NCBI GenBank assembly: GCA_964035545.1
Contig: OZ037768.1
Span: 2,035,501-2,099,500, forward strand
DNA from: Bugula neritina
Lineage: Eukaryota > Bryozoa > Gymnolaemata > Cheilostomatida > Bugulidae
Reading direction: 5' to 3'
DNA: 64,000 nt
Below, piece by piece: positions 13,201-25,500 of this stretch. Position 1 is the stretch's first letter, and each line of letters starts with the position of its first letter. Made by a program: the position numbers and the translations under genes. The notes under the pieces are model-generated. The model saw only the letters and a program-made list of their open reading frames with translations. It ran no database searches and was not told the origin of the DNA.

Positions 13201-16200
13201 TAGTAGTTGCCACTCGGAGAAAACTTGTACTTGTGATCATCAATAATAGAGGGAGTGTAGAAGTCATTGAGTGTGGTGAGAAGGCACCGTCTATCCCAGT
13301 CATCCGTGACTCTCCCGCCGTAGTTACACTCTCCAGCCATGTATGAGATGGCGTCAAACGGCACTTCAGTGTACTCATTCAAATACATCTACAATTCACA
13401 CTTCTTTCAGTACCTTTTTATAATAAAACTGCTTTTATTACAACTATTTTTCTGATAAAGATTGAAGCAATCAAATCACAGTAAAATATATAAATATAAT
13501 TTGACACATCTCTGTTAATCTGTTTGGGTGATGCTAAAGTTATAACCATAGCATAGGAGAGAGGAGTTATAGATTTTATTCTTCAAGACAGGTAGAAAGT
13601 CTAGCAACATACCTGCAACTGTCTAACAGATATCCTGAGATCAGATTCATTAAAGCCGTATGAAATATTCCAGCCAAGAGGACCAAACTTCCGTCTCTCT
13701 TGAATCAAAGCATGGAAGAAGCAGAGACCAAACAACAGCTTCTCAAAATGCTATAAACAGAATAGAAATAATATTTTAAATTGGTATAAGTATAATATAA
13801 CAACTATCATTACAAAATGTCAAGTATATAAAATGATAGCTATTCATTATACATGATCTTCACTGTAATAAACAAAAGTACAACTAAACTACTTATACAA
13901 GTAGCTGAGAGCACATCAACTCACCGGTTGTTTCTCACCGCAACCGTTGAAGAATTCCTCGTCACTGATTGGATCATTTAGATACGATTGGAGCAGGTTT
14001 TGCCGCAGACCGGTGGGAGGTTCGTTAGTCATCTTCACGCCATTCTGGAGGACAGTTACAGGAAACTTGTTGGAAGGATAGCTTGTGAGCCAGAGTCTGA
14101 AGTCGGGGTGGGTCGTCTCCGGCACCAACTCCTCACAGATCTTCTCCATGGCCGTCATCCAAGACACGGCCAAGTGGCAGTTCTGGAGCAGAACCCAGGC
14201 ACCGCTCTGCTTTGCTTCAGTAATCATCTTAGCTGCTATGGGACCCTGAAACATATCAGTCAGAAGATAACTTTTAGATAGTCTTTCAAAATTTCCACGT
14301 AAATTGTAGTTTTTAGTAAGTTAAAGTCAGTACAAAAAATTGCTTAAATGTCTAGATAAAACTATGCTGCACGCTTAAGGTTCAAGTGCTAGAATATATT
14401 TATAAATATGATATACTAAAAAATACATAATTTAAAAAAATGACCTGTAATTATGTTGCTTAAGTTGGATTAAGATGTTAGATTGAATGCTGTTTTTACT
14501 CACCTGTCCTTGACCCAGAGAAATGGAGTTGAATCGTTTACCACCAAAGCCTTTGTCGTCTGCAAACTTGAGCAGAGCCATAGTTGGGTCAGCACCGGGA
14601 GACAGGATGAATATGAGAGGAGCGCAGCAGTTGGAGTCAGCGTAACTCTTGGCCAAATCAAACGGAGGTGGCTGAACAAACTTATCTCCCAGTTTCTTAG
14701 TTACGAACTTTGTGATTGCAGGAATCATCTTATCGGGTCGAATGCATCTCAGTATCATCATACTCTGGAAATCATTCATTTTTGAGTCCCACGGGGCAGG
14801 TAAATCGGCGTTGTGAGGCTCCTTGTTGTCATAAAAATCTCTCCACACATGAATATTTTCAGCAACATGCTGTCTGTATGAATATAATTCCAAGTGTTGT
14901 GTTACATTACAGTATCTTAGAGATATAGTACGAGTAAATTGACCAACAGGGAACACTGATTTACTAGCTAAATATTCACATTGCAAAATTTACATCATTA
15001 TTCTCATAATTTCCTGGCTAAAATATAGAAACATTTAATTGAATATTTATATTTATTCTACAAATTTCATGAAAAATATATTATATATGTATTATACAAC
15101 TTTAATGTTTCAAGATAATTTTTCTTTCATTTTACAAGCCTATATATAATATTTAAAAATTGTTTAAACTTTGGAAGCAATTAGTATAGCCTACTAACCT
15201 GAACCCTTTAAAGGGGGGCATATCAGAGAGACGACATATCTCGTCCCAACTCTTCTCTACCAGCCACGAGTTGTCTGGGTTAGGATTCTTGTTGGCTAAA
15301 CCAACACCTCCAGTGAGGAAGAACATGAATTCTTCCATCAGCAACTCTTGCTTAGCACTAAAAACACCGACACATACTACTATTATATTGTATCGATAGT
15401 TGAACCCTCTCAAACCACATAGACATAAAAGCCATTAGGTGCAGTAACAGATAAATTTTAAAAGCCTTAGTTCTTTTAATTGTTTTTCTAAATTTTAATT
15501 TGGGGCACAAGTTAGGCCTTTCTCAATTTTTCCATTACTGCACCTACCTCCTCAAAACCAAGAGACTATAGTTATATAGATTCAATTAGCAGCATTTGAA
15601 CATAAAATCAGCAACTGAACAATTGAACAAATAGTGAATGAAAAGCTGTTAGTTGGGTGCAAAGTTCTATTTCCTAGTCTGAGTTCCTAAACCCAGTGAC
15701 CAACTATATATGGGGATAAACTTTAAACTGGGAAAAATGCATGGACAGCAGAAACATCTCTAGACAACAGGATAGACAAACGAAACAAGACAAAAGATTT
15801 AAAACAGATGGGGAGTGTTTATCAACATGAAGGATTTCTAAGTATGAACAGATAATTAAATTTTAATTCTACAAAAAATATCTTATAAATTGTAACATTA
15901 AAAACCAAGCTTAACATTATTGATTGTGACAGTCCAAAGCATGGTGTTATGAGTTATATGCAATTACAGATCAAAATATCATAGAAGCCAGGACATCACA
16001 AAGGTCATGACATCACAAAGGTCATGACATCACAAAAGTCATGACATCACAAAAGTTATGACATCACAAAGGTTATGACATGACAAGAGATATGACATCT
16101 CAAAAATGTAACATGGCATGACATCACAGAGGTTATGACATCACAGAGGTTATGACATCACAGAAATAATGACATCATAAAGAGAATGACATTTCCTAAG

Positions 16201-19200
16201 CACTAGTAAATAAATGATAGCCAGCAGAGGTGTTATATAACAGAAATTAAAATAGGCAAATGGGTGAGTCAACAGCAAACACATGGGTGAGCCGACAGCA
16301 AACAAACAGGTGAGCCGACAGCAAACAAACAGGTGAGCCGACAGCAAACAAACAGGTGAGCCGACAGCAAACAAACGGGTTAGTCAGCTGCAAACAGCGG
16401 CTTCATCTGACCCTTCAGCCATTACTTACAACAAAATCTTGGAGCAAAGGACAAGGGAGAAGAGAAGTTTGTCCTTTTCAAACAAAGAGCGACATACATT
16501 TGTGTAGAGACTGTATGTAAAATGCTCGTTTAGATACCGAAGTCGCTTGTCAAGAATCCTAGACTTATTGCTGAAATGAAAGAATAAATGACCCATTTGA
16601 GTTACAGAATACTAGACAGTAAGGCTGTTGAATCAGGGTCGACTCGTTTTGAATACAGTTGAAGTTACCAAACTCATCTCAGAGTGTGCTGTATTCCAGG
16701 AGCTCTTTTAGATCTAACAGTCTGCGCTGCGTATAACAGAGTAGATCCTGATTCAACAGTCTCAGCTCATAGACTGAGTACCATACTTACATCTCTAAAC
16801 CAGTGCAGAGAATAAAGGAGAACACAAGCTTATGTGTGGCAAACAGAGATCTGCATACATTTTCATATAAAGAATATTGGAAATGCTCCTTCATATAACG
16901 AATCCTTTTCTCTAAAATCCTTGACTTATTGCTGTAAAAACATGGCTGTATAATACACAGAAAATGTAGATATGTGCTGTCTGTTTATTAATCTGGTATA
17001 CCAAACATAAAAGTAACATTCTATAAAATAGATATACAGGTATTAAATTATCCAAAACTTTTAATCGGGTTGAAAAAAAATCTTTCTATTTAAATAAAGC
17101 ATAAATTTATGTTTTGCACAGCAGTTGAACTTTTTACTCTCAACTCTAGAGCTTCATTGATGATCCAATTGTTTATTATAGTGTACAGCACAATTAATAA
17201 ACAATATTATAATTGTCGCTATAATGCATACCTTTTAAAAGTTCTACGACACTTTTTAAAAACTTCATTTGCCAAAATCTTTGAAATTATAATCAATGGG
17301 GTACAAATAAGTGATGAGGCAACAGAAGTAGAACAAACCTGTCTTGAATGGAGTTGATGAAGAGATTGACAAACCAGGTCAATGAGTACTGGTACATGGG
17401 GTCAATATTGGGAAGATCAGCGATGGAGAAGAAAAGATTAGCTGAGTGCTTAGCTATAGGTCTGTAACCCATACGGGACGCCTCTATCTTCTTCTCAGTC
17501 TCCTCAGCAATCTAACAGTTCAAATATACTCATACTGACTCAATGTTCTACTGTGTATAGTCAATGTTCTACTGTGTATAGTCAATGTTCTACTGTGTAT
17601 AGTCAATGTTCTACTGTGTATAGTCAATGTTCTACTGTGTATAGTCAATGTTCTACTGTGTATAGTCAATGTTCTACTGTGTATAGTCAATGTTCTACTG
17701 TATATAGTCAATGTTCTACTGTATATAGTCTATGTTCTACTGTGTATAGTCATTGTTCTACTGTGTATAGTCAATGTTCCACTGTGTATAGTCAATGTTC
17801 TACTGTGTAGAGTCAATGTTCCACTGTGTATAGTCAATGTTTTACTGTGTATAGTCAATGTTTCTTTGTAAATAAAAAGCATAGCCAGTTTTGGCATTGT
17901 TATATTTCTTATAGTGCCATTATGTCTCCTAGTTAGGAGTTGAACATGCTAATTTAAAAAGTTACAAATGAGTGTTAGTATAGGGGGCTTATTAACATGT
18001 ACACTAAAATATTGCAGTTGAATTAATAGTATTGCATTTTGCCATATTATTAAAATGTTTGAAAAAATATGAGTACGAGACACTAGATTATATGATGCAA
18101 TGTTGAAATGAATAGAATACAAACTATTAACAGTAGATCTGAACTACTAATGGTAATAAGCTACATAAAATAAGAAACCAATTGATAAATGAATTACCTT
18201 TTGCTTCTTGCTGATTTCATCTGAAAGAATTTTAGAAGAATCTAGAATTTGAATAGCACTCTCATCTTCCAGAATGTTCCCCTCGGATGCTGAAAGCGTG
18301 TGCAGAATTTTGTCTTCTATTTCCTTCAGCTGCTTCTTGTTTTGAGCTGAAGTGATAATCAAACCTTGTCTTTCTTCTTCCAATTCTGGTCTAAAATTTT
18401 ACAAGAAGTTGACATCTGGCTTTAAAAGACTAGATCATGACATCACAAGAGCAAACTATGACATCACAAGGGCAGATTATGACATCACAAGAGCAAACTA
18501 TGACATCACAAGAGCAGACTATGACATCACAATACCAGACTATGACATCACAAGAGCATATTATGACATCACAAAAGCAGACTATGACATCACAAGGGCA
18601 TATTATGACATCACAAGGGCAGATTATGACATCACAAGAGCAAAATATGACATCACAAGAGCATATTATGACATCACAAAAGCAGACTATGACCTTACAA
18701 GGGCAGACTATGACATCACAAGGGCAGATTATGACATCACAAGAGCAGACTATGACATCACAAGGGCATATTATGACATCACAAGAGCAGACCATGACAT
18801 CACAATATGTACACTCACCTTTCTTTGGCAACGACTATACCAAGCAGCTGATCTTCAAGACCCTCTGGAGTTATCATAAAGTTGAGTAGAGACACTTTGA
18901 CAGCTACCTCTGGCAGATAGTGTGGGTTCCTTAGTTTAGTAGTGATGTAGAATCTGAATTCCTTGTTGTATTCAATAACATTCTCTCCCAGTCTAATCAT
19001 GTCTACTCCAGCTACAGAATTGAGCAGCAGGTAAAAATGTAAGATAAACTAAATTTTGACTTTCTAAATATTCTTTTAGTGTGACAATACACACATATGC
19101 TTGCATCATGTGTTCCATCAAGCTCTATACCCTACCATTTTTTTTAAAAAAGTAAAAGAAATTATAAGCATTGAACACCCGAACTTTATAAAATGATTCA

Positions 19201-22200
19201 TATATAAAAATAGAAATGCTAATTTGTAACCCTAAGGCTACGAGAAAGGATTACAGGAAATCACTGAAAATATTTGTCATGATATTTATTGGAATTGCAA
19301 TTCATTTTTGATAATCAATTTCTAAAATCTTTCATGGAGGAAAGATGAACTGATCAGCTCATAGTAAATAAAGTTTTGTTGTGAGATTCAATGATAAATA
19401 ACCAACCAGTTAGAGCTAGTATCTGGTCTCATAATATCAAAAACTATCTAAAGCTAATATGACAATACAAGATAGTACTATTGTAAGAGATGTGACAAGA
19501 TGAAGCTACTGATTTCAAGGGAAAGAACTGCATTTATATAATCAATAGACTAAATCAGCAGATGTAGTGAGAGGGGCACGAGATATTCCTACTACTGTAA
19601 TATTTGCAGCTTGCCTGTTTCTAGACCCTCAAGTCTATATAACTAGTCTATATGATTTCTCTATATGAAATGCTATAGCTTCTTTCATCACCCATAAGTA
19701 GTTGATAGTAATATATACATAGAATAAGAGAGTGTAATTTTATAATAAAACCCAAATTTTCAGGTTTAATAGAGTGGAAGTGTGGCAATGAAAGACTATG
19801 TGAAAATATCAACTTTTGGAAAGTTTAGCCAGTTTGATAACTGTTGTCTTCGTTTACACATCATGTGGCATCTAATTTTGGTGCCGGATAAAGTGTTACA
19901 ATGAAAAACTTGAGCAAAAACTATTTATAGTCACAATAAGAAGCAGAAATATTAAAAAGTTGTTTATATGCAACACTTGGAATTTCCAGCATTTATTGCA
20001 CAGCAGATTAATATTCCAGTTTAAATAATTACCCAAGGCACTTCACTAGTTTCTACTTGGACCATATTTTATTGATTCTAACACATCAATGTAAAATTAC
20101 AACATGCATAGCCTAGAACAGTAGTCTGACCAATTCTCAGACTAGAAAAAGCTTGTAGAAGTCTTGCAGAAATGTACATAAGAAGGGGTAACACTAAGTA
20201 AAGGAGCCGACATGCAATAATGTAGTAGGAAATGCGGAATGAATAGTAAATAGTTTAATGAGAACATACTCACCACCAAAACCAGCTGGCAACAACAAAT
20301 ATAAGTCAGTTTCATTTATAAAGATTAGAACAAATTTTTGTTAAAAGAATTTTACTTTAAACTTACATGATATATAAATCTTATAAAACAATAAGCTATA
20401 AACTACATGAAAACACATAAAATCTCAGAATTATAGCCTGTGCGCAATACAATATTAGCGTGAGTTTTAAGATTGAACTGTACCTTGTTTAAAGGTTTGT
20501 TTAAGAAGCAGTGGTTCCAGTGATGGATCCAGCTCTTCCCCCACATTCTCTAGCAGGAGTGGATTGCCAAACTGGATACAGTTTTCAAGGTTTCTCATGT
20601 AGTCCGAGTCAGTGAGTTTGATTACAGAGAGCTGATGGTCTTTCTCAGAGTTCTTCACCCACTTGTTGGCTTGACCTTGCGGGTCGATCATCAGAGGCCT
20701 TCACAATACATAGAGAATAGCCCTGAGACCTTAGCTAACATTTTAGATAAAATATTTATATAGTAAAAGCATTTTAGATTGTTTAAAACCATTGAAAATC
20801 ATAAATACTTTAATTCAATTAACCTAAATGCCATTAGACTTGGTCTGATGCACCACAGTAGCAAAATATATGATTTAGATATCAAATATCAATCATCTAA
20901 ATAACAAGATCTCTAGTAAACAACTAGAAAATTATTCTTGATTGGCTCATAAATTTGCATAGAAACAGAGAAAATACTATCCAGCATTTACCATCTCTAT
21001 GATTTGCAGCTGCGGCTCGTAAGTATTAAGACAACACAAGGCATTAAGGTTTGGATTGCAAGTAAACATCTACAAAGAAAATACGCACCATCTTCTGGCA
21101 TTGGCTACGATGACTCCATTGTCAATACTAAAGCTGTCCCGGGGTAAACCGGCAATGTTCCACTGCTGGATTTTAATTGGCTCTCCTAGAGTCTTTGTGA
21201 GTGAGAACTCTTTTGAGCACGGAATCTTCTTATCGAAGCAGAGTTTAGTCCAGTCCAGAATACAATCCTATGTACCAAAATAGAAAGATACAGAAACTGT
21301 CGAAAATATTATATTAATATGCATGTAAACTTGGAATATTTTACATTTATCTAACATTTCAATAGTAACATTTCAGTTCTGTTTCAAAGTGCTAATGAGC
21401 TAGCTTTTGTTGTAAGTAAAGTGCGGCTGTAAAACAGTCATACTACAAATAGTCTTAGAAAAGGTTGCACGAGAAGCTATGCACACATGTCTATAGTCTG
21501 ACCTTGACATTTTGCTGGTGACTTACTAGAAGCTAAACTGACTGCACTATCACATACCTGGCGGAAAGCCATGGTGAATGGCCCGAGGTACGCCATGACG
21601 CCAGACGAGACAAGGACGTCTCCAGACAGATTGTTGTAGATGCCTTGTAGTCGTTCTGCTGCTTCAGTCCAGCGAACTTTCTCACCACCGAGTCCACCAA
21701 TCAGCTTCTCAGCTCTGACCAACTTTTTACCGCAGAGATCCACCTGTGGCAACACATGGTATAATGGTAACACATGGTATAGTGGCAACACATGGTATAA
21801 TGGTAACACATGGTATAGTGGCAACACATGGTATAATGGTAACACATGGTATAGTGGCAACACATGGTATAATGGTAACACATGGTATAGTGGTAACACA
21901 TGGTATAATGGTAACACATGGTATAGTGGTAAGACATGGTATAATGGTAAGACATGGTATAATGGTAAGACATGGTATAGTGGTAACACATGGTATAATG
22001 GTAAGACATAGTAAAGCTGTTTGTGATAAATACCGTTTAGTAGGTCTTTAAAATTTTGATATAAAAACAAACAATGACGTTTACATTGTGCTAATTGCAT
22101 GTTTTTCCCAGCAAGTTTAGTGTGATTACTCAAGAGTTGTCTGCTACTTGTACTTAAAATGTAGGAAGGAAACAAGTATTGTGTGATGCCCTCAAACAAA

Positions 22201-22546
22201 CCTGCACACATGAAGAAAAGCAGTTGACTTACTTGAAACTCCAGATTTTTTTTCTTATCCACCATTTCCTGGAAAGTCTTCTCCAGATTAGCGAGTCGAT
22301 CCTGCACGGCCTTCAGCTCAGCTCTCTTGCTGTTCAGCAGAGCCATAGTCTCGGCCAGCTGGGACTGAGCCTCCTTCAGTTTAGCTTTCTTAGGGGCGAC
22401 TACCTTGGCCACCCTGTCATATATCTCCATAGCCATAATCCACCTGGTAAGACCCTCTGCAGCAGAGGACGCTTTCGCTACCTGCAAACAGGTACACTTA
22501 AATTACCTGCAGTGGTAAATGGTGGTGGTAGCAGTAGCAGCAGCAA

Positions 22547-22579
<33 letters not shown>

Positions 22580-25500
22580 CAGTAGTAGTATTGATACCTT
22601 AACAGGGTCAAACTCTGGGTTAGTGATGTACTCTTTCCGAATTTTAGCCATGACATGTGGAGGAATGTTATCTTTGTCATACTCTTTGAGCATCTGCAGG
22701 AATCCCATATCACCCAGAAGTTTCTTAGACGGGCCCCAGTAGTCTAGAATCTTCTGTCCAGAACCCGAAGGGTCGTTGACTTTTTCGGGCTTTATGTCTT
22801 TCATGACGCAAACGGCAGCCATGACGAGCTTAACACCGGATGGTGGGCTCTTCATTGACTTCACAATGGTAATGTCAGCAGGCTGGAAAATAAATTAAAC
22901 TAAATATATAAACAAAGAATATTTATCTACAATACAATGAATATAAGTTGATATTTGGTGTATCAAGTATTGATATAATTATCATAGCATACTTTACAAT
23001 TGCATTTTGATATTTTTTAAACAGAAAAAAATTTGCCACTTAAAAGATTTAGGACTATTGAAAATGTATAATGTTCTAAAAGCCAAGGATCAAAATTTAA
23101 AATATCATAAATATAAGATATATTTTGTCTAAATAAAAAAATGGTGCACTTTGCAATTGCCCAATAAATCTCACTTTGAAAAAGCCAATACAAATAAAAA
23201 TCTCAACCCACTGAATAGCACAATATAACAGTAAACTTATTAGTTGATGTCTTCATACTTTCAGCGTATCCAAGGCAGCAAGGGCAGCCTCCAGAGCCGG
23301 GATAGCTTCGGCTAAGTCAGCCTCACATTCATCCTTCAGAGCCTGAGAACTTTCTGCCTGCTCATTGGCTACAGCCTCATCCTTCTGCACCACTTCACTT
23401 GTCTTCTGCACCTCTTTGCTCTCCTTCTCTATAACTACCATCATCTTGTCCGTCTCTTCTGAAGACTTCACTAACTGTGGCTGCAGATCTTCCAGCTCTT
23501 TCTGCATGGCTGACACCTGTGGACACATTTACTAGTATTTAGAGGTCGCCTACCGACACCTGTAGACATATTTACTAGTATGTAAAGTCGTCTACTGGCT
23601 AGCATTTTATAAAGAGAGTCACTTACTGTAATCAGTGCAGTGTGGTGTGTACACTGGAAACATGTGTTTTATAATTTTGTAAAGAAATAGTAATATTCTA
23701 AAATGTAATTATATTTCAAAATAAAAAAAATACAATATAAAAATATTTCAAGGTATAATACGAGTAATATTATAAAATGACCTGAGATGAAGCAAAAGCA
23801 AGTTTTTCGAGACCAACTTCGTATCTCCTTTTTGCTTTCATAGTTTCATCTTGCTTAGTACCGAGTAGACCTTTAAAGGAGCCGATAAGTTCGAGATAAG
23901 AGGTTGGTGTGACATAATTGTGACGTCCCAACTCTTCCAGATACCGTGACGAGAGATCGTCCGCAGACGTATGGAAGGTTTTGCACAGAGAGACACATTC
24001 ATGTTTCATCCAATCCTCCATCTCCAGACCCTCCAGGTACTTGTTACCAACTTTCTCTAGAGCTTCTTCTGGCCAGGCTTGGAACCAATCTATAGTGCAG
24101 CAGTTGATGAGGGATGGGAATTGTCGCAGCCTGTTCAACAAAAGTTTAGTTGGGGTAAGTTTATTTTCAGCAACATGGCTTTCATGATAACATTAAACTA
24201 AGAGTAAAGCTGAAAAATCCAATACAATATTAGACTAAAGTTAGGTTTGCTCTGTCTTTATTGGAATAACACAATCTCAACATAAATGACTGTGAGATAG
24301 TCACTGTTAAGAACAATTTAAATGTAACCGTATAAGTTATATTATATAAACATATTATCTAGGCTCATCATTAACTTTGTGGGTCCAGAAAATCTGCTAA
24401 ACCTGTATTCACTGAGCTGTGACCTAGTGTAGAGGAGTAACTTATATAGCGCTGTCTTAGGAGAGGGGTTCAGTGTTCACCAACCTGTTTCTGAAGGCAT
24501 CACCAATAGGACTAAAGGCTATAACGATGTGTAGATTCTCCTTGCACCTATTCACAAAGTATGTGAACAGCGCGAGGGGGGTAAAGTCAGCATTTTTATC
24601 ATCTGTGGCAGCGGTTATGGCTGGTCTCACCAGCTCCATGATATCGGCTTTCTCGTCCGTAGCAAACAGGTTGGGCACCTCCCCTGTGTTCAGCAGACTG
24701 TCTATGTCTTCCAGGAATGACTCCTAAATTTGGTAATAATAAATTCAAAACATCAAATCACAGTTGAAAATTCACTCACCATCAACTTGGTAATTTTAAG
24801 CAACAGGTTAGTATTTCAACAATCAAAAATTAACAAAAGCAACAGCAGAAAGTGTTTAGAAAGTAGATAATACCATTATGTTTAATTATCATAGTTAATT
24901 TAAGTTAGTTTAATTATTATAGTAATATATAGTATTTAGTACACATGTACTGTCATTCACATAGTATTATGCTAAAGTACACATGTACTATTATTTATAT
25001 AGTATAATGCTAAAGTACACATGTATATAAACTGTTTGCACCTGTTTAATCTGTGAGTCAGCAATCAGGAATGTCGTAGGTTTACCCTCGGCGCCAGCCT
25101 TTTTCATGACCCCTTTGATGTCTTCACGCCACTCAAAAGTTCCGTAGTTCTTAGATATCTCGGGCTGAAAGAAGTCATAGCTGGCCATGGCAGTGGCCAA
25201 CTTAGTTAAGGATTGTCTCCCACTGCCTCCGACTCCCACGAGTAGGGCGTGGCCGCCTAAACAACATGAAAATCTTTATAATAAGACACTCAAATAATAA
25301 TGTTAGCTTAAAATTCTACAATTTTTTTAAAAGAAAACATAAAAATATAATATAATGATACAATGTAATATTACACTCTAATATAACATGACAATACAAT
25401 ATAATCTAATTTAATAGTATAATATAATACGATATAATATAATATAACATAATAATACAATATAATATGACATACTAGTATAATATAATATCACAATATA

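Larger units (their letters stand above)
10266..21267 (-). other. DNAH12: DNAH12 block 4: AAA5, AAA6 and C-terminal domain, exons 42-57
   Basis: Exons: 21089-21267, 20484-20698, (candidate 12-nt microexon 20274-20285), 18819-19011, 18198-18390, 17339-17511, then either 16791-16931 or 16430-16570, 15199-15357, 14504-14873, 13925-14245, 13613-13750, 13155-13388, 12527-12712, 12003-12106, 11299-11641, 10706-10797, 10266-10527. They encode residues 2885-3984. Family marks: [119 protein letters not shown], and [11 protein letters not shown] near the end. The stop TAG is at 10266-10268. Confidence 0.88.
21558..24130 (-). other. DNAH12: DNAH12 block 3: stalk coiled coil and microtubule-binding domain, exons 37-41
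   Basis: Exons: 23782-24130, 23259-23516, 22598-22882, 22233-22481, 21558-21743; residues 2442-2884. Exons 37-38 give the outgoing stalk helix ([16 protein letters not shown], then the Glu/Gln/Lys-rich [12 protein letters not shown] stretch). Exon 39 (about 2645-2739) is the microtubule-binding domain, with [14 protein letters not shown] and [15 protein letters not shown]. Exons 40-41 give the returning helix ([19 protein letters not shown]) and the start of AAA5 ([13 protein letters not shown]). The intron between exons 40 and 41 is stop-free, in frame and full of minisatellite. Confidence 0.88.

Noticed and set aside
18430-18889. Long open frames on both strands encoding DITRADY / MTSQEQ / CDVIICP repeats
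   Set aside because: Both-strand, multi-frame openness comes from the 21-bp repeat without stops; the region is intronic.
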